In this document: positions 41,230-53,405 of the stretch, in pieces | Numbering within the stretch: the stretch's first letter is position 1 | Layout of the letters: every line of letters begins with the position of its first letter | Assembly: GCA_011947345.1 (NCBI GenBank) | Contig: JAAVTG010000721.1 | Span: 62,001-126,000 of the forward strand | Direction: 5' to 3' | Source of the DNA: Phytophthora quininea | Lineage: Eukaryota > Oomycota > Peronosporomycetes > Peronosporales > Peronosporaceae | DNA length: 64,000 nucleotides | Notes under the pieces: model-generated | Told to the model about the DNA's origin: nothing | The model's database searches: none | The model's input: only the letters and a program-made list of their open reading frames with translations | Made by a program: the position numbers and the translations under genes

Positions 41230-42420
41230 AGAACTAGCAACCACAGATAATCAATATACAGAGAGATTCTTATGCAAATATACAGCCGACACTTATTCTT
41301 ATAGACCCTTTGTCGGGGAGTCTCACACCAGGTTCAATCCAACGCCCAAGACACCTGGAAAGTCTTGGACTTGGTTTAGCGAACGCGCACCACCTTCAAT
41401 CGAAGGAACACACAGATCAGTCGATACGAATCCCAAAACAGGACGTTGTAAGACCCAGTCTCAAAGCAAACTCAAGCGGCGACTGCTATCCAGCCGCTTG
41501 AGCGCAGTCTTGATATGAAATGGTTGGCCTGCAAGACAGACGCCCAACCAGTAAACGAAATGGTCGGAGCACCAAGACTCCCCTCCCAATTGGACTTAGC
41601 AAACAGGTGGGGAGCAGCAGGTCACCTTAGCACTAACACGCAAAGAGCACCAACTGGCGCTTGTGCAGTACAGGGCAAAAGAACTCTGATTGATATCTCT
41701 TATAGCTAGTAGATCTGCAGCTCTTCCGCAGCTCTTGGGCGCAGTCATTAGGATACGAATTAGTCTTGATCTTGATATGCTTGACTTGATGACGGCCACT
41801 TATCGTGGGTTCGTCGCTCTTCAAATCGTCTGTGGCGTAAACATTCTGGGTACACACTACTGGATTCCTGATGAATCCGAATTCTCGCTAAGTGCCAGGA
41901 TCCACGTCCAAGAGAAGATCTCCATCCAAGAGAATCTCCGTCGTAGAGAATCTCCATCGAAGAAGTGGCCGCCGAAGAAATATACCCTTGGAATGTTCAT
42001 CCAAGAACTTCTTGGGTCTTGGGCGGCAGCCGTGCTTCTTGGGTCACTTGGACAGCTTGGGGACTTACAGGTCGTTGCCTCACACATCGTGAGGTCAGCC
42101 AAGGCGAGACGGGTTGCACACAGGAATACCTTTCACTGTGGCAATTTATACCTTGGTTCTTGGCGACCCGTTTAAGGGCGAGGGGTGACCAGGACGTACC
42201 GTGCACTCACGCTCAAGGCAATGTACCCTTGGGGTACATTCCAAGAGCGGAGATCCCTTCAACGCGCCTTTCAAGAACACATTTTCTTGGGTGCACTTCC
42301 TGGTCTTGAGGGCCCATCCTTGGTAGTACAGCACCCCCCGCCTTCTCCTAAGCGACACGTTTTATTGCACACTTCTTCATCTCTTGAACGTAATATCCAA
42401 CACTAGCTCCATAGTAAACT
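41230..42420 (+). repeat. Repeat R1 upstream of DIRS-like ORFs
   Basis: It aligns in patches with R2 (47960-49390): CTTATTCTT then AGACCC; CGCCCAAGACAC; GCACCACC; CCCAATTGGACTTAG with GGTGGGGAGCA. It contains a local repeat of ATCCAAGAGAA/TCTCC words (41907-41965) and four CTTGRRCG words. Probably the left terminal repeat/leader of a DIRS-like element. Confidence 0.6.
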
Positions 42421-42710
42421 CCATTTGTAAACTCTCCACAGCGCGATCCATAGAAAAGACACAATTCACATCGTCACAACCGCCCCTTCCGGTCATGGTT
42501 GGCCACAGCGGAATTTACTTCCAAGGCGGCAACAATGTTAGGATCCATCAACAACACTCAGCGCACTTTCATGCGACTTCCACATATCGGGAGCTTTCTG
42601 CGTCCTTTCTCATCCAGACCAACACCAACTGTCAGGTCAAAGAACATCAAAAGGCGGTCAACAGTTCCTTCTTGGGCGATCATTCAGAAATCACCCAAGT
42701 AGCGCGCATC

Positions 42711-43432
42711 ATGGGCAGCCTTTCAAGCAAGGGCCAAACGGGGGCCACCACCGACCAGGCGACGACGGAGCGCACTCCACCTCGGGTCGACAACGCCTCG
42801 CCGGACGACCACGGCGTCTCCAAGGGTGCGGACGACAACGGGGACGACCAAGAGGAGGAAGAGGAGGGCGCGGAGGACACGCAGCTTACTGCCGGGCTTG
42901 GGGACGTGCAGGGGGAAGGAGAGAGTACCCAAAATGTGGGTACCACCTTGCCCATATCTTCGGGCAGTACCCTGGCGACTCCTCGCGGCCCCAGCACCTG
43001 GGTCAACGGCGCAGAGTATGTCGAGCGCTCCTCTCGCGGCTCATCCCTGAGTCCGGCGTGCCTGCTGTTCCTGCTGGTGTGACCCCAGCTTCCTGGACGC
43101 GGTCGCCGGAGTATGGGTTCCACGGGACTCTTCGCTTCGTCGGGGTTCCTGCGACGTTGGACGCCCTCCGTGGGGACGCCATTATCCAGGGAGGGTTCGG
43201 CGGCCTCCAGGCCATGCTCGGGTTCGAGGATCTCTCGGACGAAAACGTCCCAGACTTGCAAGAGATTCATGGAACTATGAAGATTTATGGGACTGCGCCG
43301 AGCAGACTAAAATTGGTTTTCTGGGCGGTTGTGAGATCTCGTCTTCGGCTCAATCCCAAGTCTGGCCGCGAAACTGCTCAAGCAGCTGCAAGGCCATCGT
43401 CTCCTCATTCTTCGATTTTTCACCAGCAGTAG
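42711..43432 (+). pseudogene. DIRS-like element gag-like ORF, N-terminal part
   Basis: From the ATG at 42711 the frame gives MGSLSSKGQTGATT and an acidic run (QEEEEEGAED), then ends at 43082. The coding continues from 43058 in another frame (PEYGFHGTLRFVGVPATLDALRGD, KIYGTAPSRLKLVFW) to 43432. No family recognised; assignment rests on position before RT and on composition. One frame change. Confidence 0.45.
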
Positions 43433-43468
43433 CTAGCTCTTAAAAACAGTCTCCGCTCTCAGCTCAAG

Positions 43469-44422
43469 ATGCCCGCCTCGCTTTCAACGCGTTCGTTCGT
43501 TTTGGTTACGCCGGGCAAGATTAACTTCAAGTGGAAGCATCCTATTTACTGCAAGGTGAAAAAGGTCAACGCACGCACGGTGCAAATCGAAGGTCTCCAC
43601 GACGCAGCTGGAGAATCCTGGGTCGTAGCGAAATCAGCTCTAACCAACTGCACGGTGTCCGCTCACAAAGCACACACCAATACGCATAACCCCTGGTTCG
43701 CCAGCCCGTCCTCGTTGAGCATGAAAACGCTTACCACTTTAAGCAAGTGGCTGCTGCATCCGACGGTCAGGCAACGATAAAACTGTTCGAGCAGACGATC
43801 ACAGTAAGCACCGATTCTGTCTCCCGTTGCACCAGTCGTAGCATTGCTGCTGCACGAGCTGGCCTTCTCTACCTCGGACTGGACTCTCGACGAGCTTTTG
43901 GACATAAGCCACGCGATAGTCGACGCCATATGTGGCTCTGGCACCTCTTCGGGGACTACTGACATCGCTACGATTGCAAGGGCATTTGTAGAACGCACCT
44001 CTCTTCCACTCGGCAATGCTGTAAGAACGTGGATAAATCTGACCACTGGAGAGGAGGCAGTATTTCCTCTTCAACACGCCATCGACTACGCTCACTACAT
44101 CGATGGCCACATCGAGCCCGTTCCGGCGTCAATCGGAACTTATTTTTGCTGCCCTCCTCAGCGTCAAATGACAGCAAGACCGCCACGATCCGCCGAGAGC
44201 TTAACCCTGTTCAACCCCATGGATAACGACGATCGACAACTCAATACCGGAGCCCGTCGTCGTTGGCACGGCGCCCAATTCAGCGCAGAGGAACGTATCC
44301 ACATCCCGGAAACGAGCAGCAGAGTCTCAACCGCAGGGCGGCATCAACGGACGCAAGCGAGCAAGCGTTCGTCAAAGCGACACCTTACATGCCGACACGC
44401 AAATAACCCATATGTTACTTAA
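43469..44422 (+). pseudogene. DIRS-like element, unassigned ORF
   Basis: The frame 43469-43780 starts MPASLSTRSFVLVTPGKINFKWKHP and reads KVKKVNARTVQIEGLHD, a small beta-rich look like retroelement C-terminal folds. The frame 43844-44422 is helical (DWTLDELLDISHAIVDAI) and ends basic. No function assigned. Confidence 0.4.
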
Positions 44423-45494
44423 CCACCCTGAACTGACGGAAAGGTTTCTTCAGCTCCAACCGGACGCAGCCAATGCAGCACAAGAAACATCTCTGCCAAC
44501 CTATACCTACAGCCGAGAAGCGCCAAGGCCACTCCAGACATTCGATGACGTCGGTAGTTTATCGCATTTCCCCGTCACTCAGCTAAGCGAGGTTGTCCCT
44601 CGGTCCAAGTACGCTTTCACACCGTCTGCACCGCAAAAGCAAATCCATGCTTTAGCTACAGCCCCGATACACCAAGGCAAGAGCCCACCTGTCTTTATCG
44701 AAGGTTTCATCAACTCTAGAGCGGTCACGTTCAAGCCCGCGCCAAGTGTTCTAGTCCGGGCGTACGACCTTAGCTTTGGTACCCGCGGATTATCGATCAT
44801 GCATTCGCCCCCTGAAAACCCTCAATGAGAAAGCAGCCTGGATTCTAACAGGAGGGGCGAACATGCAAAAATTTCAGCAGCAGTCCCGTTACCGCCCGCT
44901 GCACAGGCAGAGTCCATTGACGACGTGTTGGATGCACTCCAGGCGCTGGAAATCTATGGGACGGAATACTTTTCGACAGCAATTCAGGATCTTGTGAGCT
45001 CTCTCATTTCATTCACGAAACAACAATTACACAGCATGGTATGGCAGCAAGCTGATCTCCTGCTCGTGGTGTTCTGGATGAACTCACTTCTTGAGTGCCT
45101 GCGTGTGGAGCTCGAGACAGGATCTAGTGACGGCTCATCCGTTAAACGTCAATCCTCCCTCGACAACCCAGATCACCGGCATATTATCCTACAGATACAG
45201 CAGCGACAAATTCAACAGCTCCAAAACGCAATGACGGTCTCTTCGCTTCTTCGATCAAAGTCCAAAGGTGTCGCACTGAACGACAACAGATCATCGGCAA
45301 AAGACGGGGGCAGTCGTAAAGTTAATCGCGTGGTAAAGGCCGAATTCGCTATCCCCCGGAGGTGTACTCTGTACTACCCGTTCGCAACGAGAAGCGTCTA
45401 TGCCTTTGATACATTTCAAATTCCGACTGCCGGTCATCCAGCAACACTAACTGCACAGGAAATCTTGGGCGCACTTCGTTCCAGACATCCTTGA
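44412..45494 (+). pseudogene. DIRS-like element gag-like ORF, C-terminal part
   Basis: Two frames (44412-44828 and 44925-45494). The second reads VLDALQALEIYGTEYF, ALQ-rich helices, VFWMNSLLECLRVELETGS and a Gln-rich IQQRQIQQLQN coiled stretch, the style of gag-like proteins preceding RT in DIRS-like elements. Between 45495 and 45827 only shadows were seen. Confidence 0.45.
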
Positions 45495-45827
45495 TCCGCT
45501 CGTCCGCGAATTCATTGATGATAAATTTGGTGGAGTCAAAAATGAATACGCGAACTTGTGACGCCAGGCCGACAGCATCATTTCTCGATCCGGCACAAGC
45601 CCTGTCGTGTCAACTGTAAGCTCTCAAACGTCGTCATCTTTAATGTCCACTCAGACATCCTCTGCGTCACTCGACGCCAGCGAAACTCGCACTCAGGTCT
45701 CAGGACATTCTACACGGACACATCAGTCCAGTGAACTACCTCACAAACCAATCTCAAGGCTAGCGGATCAACTTGCCGTGTCCAGGACGAGACGAATGCT
45801 CCCACCGCCGCGTCTTACCGCTCGGTC

Positions 45828-47775
45828 TTGTCAAAACTATCGGCAGCGAAAGTTCGACAATACCTGGAAGAACACCTGCTACTAGAGGAAGCGCGGACAT
45901 CCAAAGTTTTAAGGTCCGTCGGGTTTCGCAGATCAATATCGCGCAAAGCATCGGCACTCGACATCGACATGCGCGCGAAGAACTCAATTTCTTCTATCAT
46001 CAGAGACCGCAGTTTGTCGCTCGACGATACTGTTCAACTATTTCGTAACGAGTCTAACGGTGACACTCGTCCCAACAAGGCTCTCGACCCCGCACGTCTG
46101 GAATTCATCCTCTCGGGGTATCTTCATCTGCCAACGCTCTTGGAAATCGCATCTCACGGTATCAACCCTGAATGGATTTCTGGTATTAAGCCATCCGAGC
46201 GCACAGCAAAAATCATCAATCCTTTAGACGACATTTACAAGCTGCGCTACGAAGCATCCGAGAAGGTCAGGATGCTGGTAAATTTCTCATAGACGACGCA
46301 GGACTATTAGACCATTGGACCACGGTGCGTTGCAGCTCGTTTGGAGCCGTCGAGAAATCTGGTGTTGATCCCAGTACAGAGATCCGTCTGATCCATGACT
46401 TATCGCACCCACCAGGTTATTTTACGAACGATCGTCTCGATAAAGACTGCCTGCTTGATATCGACTATCAGTACGTTACAATCCTCGCACGTCGCATTGA
46501 GTATCTGGCTACGACATTTCCCGGCTGCAGGATCAGCATACTGAAAGGCGATGTGAAGGGTTCCTATCGGCATCTAATGACCCATGCAAAACACGTTCAC
46601 CTCATGGCTGGTCTCATACCGGAGCGCGACGCGCTGATCATCGACCTGGCAGCATCTTTTGGCTGGTCAGGATCACCGAAGTTTTATGCGGTTTTCGGAC
46701 GCGCGATCTCATGGTGCGTAACTCAAAACTCGCCGTCATCGGTCGCCGACTCGCTGGACTCGGTCCCATTCTTTGCCTACGAATGGGTCGATGACCCCAT
46801 TTTAATCATTTTAATCGAGAACGAAATTAACGACCGGTTAGAGCTGGCTGAAGCTACACTACGCCATGCCATGCTCGCCGTTCTCGGACCGCGGTCCGTC
46901 AACGAAACTAAATTTTCAGGATGGTCCACACGCTTATAAGCTCTCGGTTTGATTTGGGACACCGGACGCTCTCGATGCCACAAGATAAAATCGACAAAGG
47001 AATTCAACGTATCAAGGGCCTACTCGACAACAGCGCCGCGACTCGTAATGAAATCGAGAAAGTCTTAGGCAGCCTTCGATACATCACACTATGTCTGAGG
47101 TCGGCAAAGCCCTTCTTTCAAAACCTCCACTCGACGGCCATGAAGTGGCCCCGCTTCGGAAGAATTAAATTACCCCAACAAGTGATTGACGATCTGGACT
47201 GGTTTCTCGTGATTCTAAGTGTGGGACACTTAGAGGAACTTCCATTGTGCATGTTTGGCGGAACTCCGGTCCCAGACATCCACTTATACATGGATGCTTC
47301 GGACGAAAGCCTAGCGGTACTAAATCCCCCTCGTAACGAGTTCATCAAAGTGCGCTTCGATCGGGAGGAGCGCGGTTTAATCACGTCCGAAGAATTCTCA
47401 ATCAACGTCCGGGAACGTTTATGTATAGCCCTGGCTTTGTGGACCTGGGCTGAACATTGGAGCACTGCTTCAGCAACTAGTACTCCGCATATTCGCTGCT
47501 GGAGCGATAACGCCTCGGCTGTCGCTTGGAGCAACAAGCTATCTACCTCGTGCCCGGCTAGTCAGAAAATCAACCGAAGCATAGGCCTGGGCGAGGCCGT
47601 ATTCAATATTCGCATATCAGCTGCACACCTGCCCGGAGCCTCGAACACAATGGCGGACGCGGCGTCAAGATCCTGGAGTGAACCGTTCGCGTCAACGTGG
47701 TCTAATGTGGCGATGGTCGATGAAACTTTTCGCCCAGGGTGTATAGTGACCACGGTAGATGGGGGATGTACCTAG
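45828..47775 (+). pseudogene. DIRS-like reverse transcriptase and RNase H
   Basis: An N-terminal region 45828-46292 (LDPARLEFILSGYLHLPTLLEIA, GINPEWISGIKP) leads after a frame change to RT at 46325-46939: FGAVEKS, EIRLIHDLSHPPGYFTND, LKGDVKGSYRHL, AASFGWSGSPKFYAVFGRAIS, and the catalytic box as YEWVDDP. A shift at 46921 continues to RNase H: HLYMDASDESL, INVRERLCIALAL, CWSDNASAVAW, HLPGASNTMADAASR. FGWSGSP and this RNase H type are characteristic of DIRS/Ngaro retrotransposons. Two frame breaks. No recombinase follows directly; repeat R2 intervenes. Confidence 0.85.
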
Positions 47776-47959
47776 GAAGTGTATCTGGCAAACAGAACCT
47801 CCAGGAAAGATCTTGTACGCAGACCTTGATCTGCGTTCAGGAACTTGGCGTGCATCTTGTGGTAATCCGTGTCGACTCGATCGCTAGATTCGACGGACCG
47901 GATTTGCCACCAGGCACTCAAGGTTTGGGTCTTGCTTGTTCTTGGACGCACGTACTAGA

Positions 47960-49390
47960 ACGCACTTGACTCCTTAACACTTTCGAACGGCGCGGAGAGA
48001 CGAGGGAGCGTGGAGCGTAGAGAGTAGAGAGAGCTTCTCCACTTGAAACCAACAATACAGAGAATCCAATGCGCTAAACGCACTAATATGTAGCCGTCTC
48101 TTATTCTTCGAGACCCTTGGACGGGGGTCTATAGCCGAGTACAATCAGGAATGTGCGCCCAAGACACTCGGGTCACCTTGGGCACTCCTGGACGATCGTG
48201 CACCACCCTCAACGAGGGAAAAACACTAGGCCAGACGGGGCCTTGACGCTTGAGCCGGAGAACTTGACCAACCGTGGACTTCTCGGGGGCTCTTGAACGC
48301 AGTTACAGTTCCGATTTGGACTCCTGCACGCTTACTGCCAACGTGCACCGGAGGTGGGGAGAATATGAAATTGGTTGTCGCCACGGACAGACGGCCCAAC
48401 TGGGAAATGGAATGGGAGGAACCCTGGACGCACGCGCCTTAAGATCCCCTACCCAACTTGACTTGACACGGATGGGGAGCACCAGCGACACCTCGGGCCG
48501 TCTTGTCCTTCATGCCTTGCACACACGCGCTCTCAGGAAACCGCTTCCAAAACCACTTGTGGGCTTCTTGGCAAATCGAACTCTCTGTTTGTTTTATCTA
48601 AGAATCTTTCTCTCTCTCTCTCTCTGTGGTCTTGCGATTCTGAGTACAAATCAGGCTTCTACGCTTGTCTTGACTTGAGTATGTGCAGGACTTGTCGACT
48701 CGACACTTTTACTGGATTCTTTCCCAAGCTCAACCTGTGGCGCAATCATCGGCACCGAAAACAGATCATCACCCTGAACGCACTTGTGTTCAGGACGCAC
48801 CTTGTGCCTTGAACGTACTCCCATCTTGGATGTCACGTCTTGAACGCACTCTTGATACATCCACATAGTGGAATCCATAGTAACATGATGCGTCCAGGGA
48901 ATATCGACTTGGACTCGTCTGCGTTCAGGATCTTTGGCTGCGTTCAAGATATAAGATCTGCGTTCAGGATATCTTGGACTGCGTTCGGGATAACTTAAGT
49001 GGGGGCACATTCTGGGGAGTGTGCTTGACACTTGCTACGGGTGCTGCAGGGTCCTTGTTACCGACGAAGGCAAGGGCGGGTCTCCGTGCAAATACGTTCC
49101 GCACGGAGGTTTACACCTTAAGAGGTAACTCGCCTTAAGGACGAGGGGCGGCCGAGACTGAGTGCATATCTGCGTCCAAGGGAATTCTGCATCCTTGCGC
49201 GCACTTCTCGTACCTAAGGTCCCTCCTTGGTAGGACACCTGCATCCAGCGCAGCTGTGTTCAAACTGTCTCCTATAGTACGCATGTGTCGTTTTTCCCTC
49301 TTGAAATTTTCATCCACCAATCATCGTCCAGTATCTTGAGTTCAGAATACTCCACATAGAAAAATCCACTTTCACATTGTGTCACTAACT
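47960..49390 (+). repeat. Repeat R2 between RT and recombinase modules
   Basis: A diverged relative of R1. It contains CTTGAACGCA at 48292 and 48839, near-copies at 48773 and 48808, and a tandem array of the opposite-strand word at 48920-48998. A CT microsatellite lies near 48610. It ends just before the recombinase ATG at 49428. Confidence 0.65.
48920..48998. repeat. Four 19-21-bp units of CTGCGTTCRRGAT
   Basis: Units start at 48920, 48939, 48959 and 48980, each beginning CTGCGTTC followed by A/G-GAT. The reverse complement of the core (GAACGCAG) occurs in forward-strand words 80-150 bp to the left. Confidence 0.85.
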
Positions 49391-49427
49391 TCTCTGTGCA
49401 TTGGAAGCAGGTCCCAGTACCTCCAAC

Positions 49428-50446
49428 ATGGAGAAAACTCTACAAAACCTTCTCAGCGAATTGCAAGCCAAATCTCTGGCCTCGTCGTCGGCGGTCAAGT
49501 ACGCAACAACCTGGAAGCAGTGGACAAACTAGTGTAAATTCATGCATTTCTCACCCTGGCTATCCAAGAACCGTGTCCAACACTCCTACCAACTCGCGCT
49601 TTTCGCAGTGTACTGCTGGAGCTTCGGCTTCAGTAACCAACGGCGAGGACACTCTGCAGCCACAGTCCTCTCCAAAATATGCCACATCTCGTGGCATCAT
49701 CAGTACCACCTCGGATTCAACGTTGGCCTACTCGCCGGACACAAGCTCGCCATCGCAGGCATGCGACGAAGCGACCCACCATTGGCAAGAAAGCGACCAA
49801 TCACCATCAAAATCTTGCGTTATCTCCACCGCGGACTCAACTTCGCAGTCACCCATGACCGGGTCATGTGGGGCGCTGCGCTCATGGGTTTCTTCTATCT
49901 GCTGCGGCGGTCAGAGTATCTTGCGCAAGGAAACAAAATCCAACCCCATGTCATCGTAAGAGGAGACGTTCAAGTGCTAGACAAGCTCGGCAGACCAAGC
50001 TTGACGCTATACGCTGCAACACATGCGGTCATCAACTTCCGAAGCAGCAAGACCGACCAGTTTGGTGAGGGTGCACAACGAACGTTGACACGATCAGGAT
50101 CGGATTGGTGCTGTCCCGTTCAAGCTCTGTGGTACCTCATAAGGCACCGCGAATCGTTAAACGCCCCAATTAGCTCTCCGCTATGTCAAGTATTCAGCGG
50201 AAAATACCTTCAAGTCAGCGACCTGGTAGCCGCCATAAAGGCTGCGGCGACCCCGGCAAAAATCCACAGCAGTTCGGGTCCCACTCACTCCGCAGTGGAG
50301 GCGCCACAGCTCTCTTTAACTCAGGTGTCGACAGCCTAGCCGTGAAGACATTTGGTCGCTGGAAGTCGGACGCCTTCGAGAGATACACGGTCATCCCGGC
50401 GGAGCTGACAAGTACGCTGGCAGCAAAGATGGTCTCAAGCCGGTGA
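49428..50446 (+). pseudogene. Tyrosine recombinase (DIRS-like)
   Basis: From the ATG at 49428 (MEKTLQNLLSEL) the protein reads an N-terminal core-binding helical domain with KYATTWKQWTN, an in-frame TAG at 49530 where related proteins would have Trp, then on to FFYLLRRSEYL (first catalytic Arg), INFRSSKTDQ, and after a one-base slip near 50265 HSLRSGGATALFNSG (H-x-x-R), FGRWKSDAFERY (W and nucleophile Tyr), ending at 50446. All catalytic positions remain. It integrates circular retro-DNA in DIRS-like elements. Only one stop and one slip separate it from an open frame. Confidence 0.85.
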
Positions 50447-50520
50447 TAGCAGTGTTCGTCGTCGGGCAACCCCACGCCACTCCCTGGCAGCAGGGGCGCT
50501 GCTAATCGAACCTCAATCTT

Positions 50521-53037
50521 ATGCCACTCGGCACAATTTCCCCAACAACGCCAAGAAAACGTCCAAGACCACCTGCTGACCATTCGGCCCCAAGGTCCGC
50601 TGACGTACAGGCAACTGGAGACCGTGCTGAATTCTACCGCAATGCGTCGGGATTTTGCACCCTCTTGATGCACTTCCGCGAGGAGAACTTTGCTGCGCGC
50701 ACTTTCAACACGATGTCGATCATCAGGCGCTTGCTGTCCAAGCATCGTCAGTTGAAGGCAGCCTTGGACGGCGAAGACCATGACGAGTGGGCACTTCACG
50801 AACGGTTGGACTTGCAGTCCGAGAATGAAGCCATGCGTCGCGAGTGGACGGCTATGAAGACTTACTGGCAGCACCGGATCTCTCGGGTCGCCGCCGAAGG
50901 CGAAGCCCGGGAACGTCGGCTGAAGGAAGACTTCCTGGACGCCGAAGCTTCGTTTCAAAAATAGGTCTCTCACTACGCGGCGCACGCTGAAGAAACAAGC
51001 CAGCAATTAACCGCGGCGGTGGACCACATCAAGAGTCTCCAGCGCGAGCTGAAGGAAAAGTCGTTCAATCCGGACGCGCTGATGGCTTTCCTTCAAGAGC
51101 ACGCCGAGATCCAAGGGAATTGGGTTCGTCTTGGGCGTCTGTTTCGACACTTTGCCGACCAGACCATGCCGGGTAGCAAGGCCGGCACCTTCATCTCCGT
51201 GATCACGCCTGACGACAAGTCTCGTCCACCAGAGAACACTCGGCCTGCATCCTTGGACACGGTCGACGAGGAGTCAAAGGGCAAGGACGACTTGACGGAG
51301 GGTCTCTTCGATACAACATCCAAGAACCTGCCAGCCCAAGATCCTTTGGCGGCACTCGGCAAGCCTCGCAACGGAAAATCTCGGGCGGCGCGGTCTTTGG
51401 ATACGCTCTTCGACGAAGCCATCAGTTCTCGTCCAAGCAATCATACCCCAGTCCCACAGCGTGGTCTGGACGTCTTGTGCCCGCCGAAGCGCACCTTGAC
51501 TGAAGCCTGCAGGGCTATCACTGAGCCATACGTGTTCAAGGACCTTCGGCGTGACATCCAAGCGCTGCTGATCGCAGGACTTGACTTCGACGACGCTCTG
51601 CTCAATCTGGCAACAGACGAGCCGGCGCACACTCTGTTCTACAACGTAGACATCAAGAGGATGCTGTGCAGTGCCATGTTCCACGGCATGCTGGATGAGA
51701 CACCGTGGACTCGCCATGTCCCTGAGTCGCTGTTCTTAGAGGCGGACCGTATGCTCGAAGGCTTCCGCCAGCGCGGTGTACGGCCGCCGCAATGGCCTAG
51801 CTTGGACTCCTTAACGGACGACTCATACGAGGTCTTGGATCTGAGTTCCAACGACAGTGATGACAAGGGGGACCCGGATTACGAGGACACCCAAGAGCGC
51901 GCGGACAACCAGGACGACAACGACTACGACCAGGAGAAGCTCGTCAGCGAAGATGTCGCGACATCTCTTCGCTCGGAGTCGTCCGATGTCTCTGAGGACT
52001 CGGACCGCAAGCCTTTGAAAAGTCGATCCAAGAGCCCGGGGCGAAGCGCCATCGTCGTGAACACTCCAAGACCCCGCCGTCGAAAAAGCGCAAGTCCGAC
52101 GAAGGCCTAAACGAAGGGGAAGCAACTCCGCGGAAGATTCCTTCGCGACTTGCTCGGATCCCGTTCAAGGACCTGACCGTCGCCCAACTCGCGCTGATTG
52201 AAGACGTCGATCCAGAGACCAAGTCTTCCTTCCGCTACTACGGTACCAGCATGGTCTTCTACGGCGACAAGACTGGTCAGACGCCGGGCTTCCCGCGTAT
52301 CGGCCGCTCAAGTCACACATCTTTCAGTGGGTGAGCCGTTGGGATATCGACACCTACGAGAATCTCACTAGCAAGGCTACTAAAGAACCTTGGACGAAGA
52401 TGGTCGAGGATCAGACTACGATCTTCTACTTCCACGATGTGTCATATTTGCAGTCGAAGGTCCAGAACGCCATTCGAACCTACATCCAGTTCATGAAAGT
52501 CAATTCCATGGCGTAGTGGGAGATGACTCACTGGGTCACCATCGACTTAGGCAGCAAAGCTCCGCCCAAGAAAGTCACGCCCAAGAAACTCAAGTCCGAG
52601 AAAACTCCGCCTAAGCCAGCATCTCCACCGCGTCCAGTCAGCAAGCAACAGGCGAGGTTGGACAGGCGATCCAAGAACTTGTACGAGGACCGGAAAATAC
52701 GCCACGACTCTTCATCCGCCAGCAACGCACCACGGCGAATAAGCTACTCACGACGCCAGGATGCCCGTCAACGATCTTCGAAGAGCCCGCCATGTGGGTG
52801 GTACCGACCCAGTGTTGCCACTGGATTTGGGCGGACCCTCGCGTGGATGACCCCGAAACTGGGCTACCGTTCACGCTGAGAAAGCAACTCCTGGCCTTGG
52901 ACTGGCGCGACCCAATGCGGGTGCAAGGTGCAACTTTCGAAGGTGATCGACAGCGCCTTAAGCGTGCTCCCAAGAACCTCAAGGTGTTCGGGCCTCCGCG
53001 CCGGCGCAAGAACTTCGTTCCCGGGCAGCAACTGTGA
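50521..53037 (+). CDS. Unrecognised large ORF: coiled coil, acidic, basic Pro/Lys end
   Basis: About 840 codons in several frames. 50521-50964: MPLGTISPTTPRKRPRPP, helical EFYRNASGFCTLLMHF, then a coiled coil to a TAG at 50962-50964. 51019-52110 (363 aa): IKSLQRELKEK, conserved-looking VRPPQWPSLDSL, a long Asp/Glu run, SKSPGR. 52111-52516: IPFKDLTVAQLALIED, YYGTSMVFYGDKTG, ENLTSKATKEPW. 52523-52879: HWVTIDLGSKAPPKK and KTPPKPAS repeats. 52792-53037: WADPRVDDPETGLPF, ending PGQQL. No family known to me. It follows the recombinase by 74 bp and may belong to the same element. The frame breaks imply decay or indel errors. Confidence 0.6.
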
Positions 53038-53405
53038 GCTCAACATCTCCTGTGCGTGCTCTTGGGCGCACTTCATTGAAGTCACGGCTTCAACTGCATA
53101 TCTTGACGTCGCTCTAACACCAAGAATAAATGTCATCCGCCAACTCGGTTGTATTCGACATCAGTTCCAATACTTGTGCAACTTCGCCCCAGCATCCGAA
53201 GGGTCTCCTGCGTCCAGCGGCGACCCGCTAACACCTCAATCAATGTGTGTACACGGCTCACTTTCAAGAACACCTCACTCATCCTTCGATGTACATTTCA
53301 GCAACTCTACACCGCCTTCACCGAAAGCTCTTCTGGTTATCGCCACCACTCTCACAACCTCCTTTCAACAAAAGCTCACCACCACTTTAGCCCAATGGGC
53401 CACAA
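53038..53405. other. Junction between ORF X and the Gypsy element (possible R3)
   Basis: The CTTGGGCGCACTTC at 53061 resembles starts of R1/R2, but only weak patchy similarity continues. The 3' LTR expected for the Gypsy element is not recognisable here. Confidence 0.35.

Noticed and set aside
48600..48640. CRISPR-like array in R2
   Set aside because: Only a CT microsatellite and short irregular units; the genome is eukaryotic.
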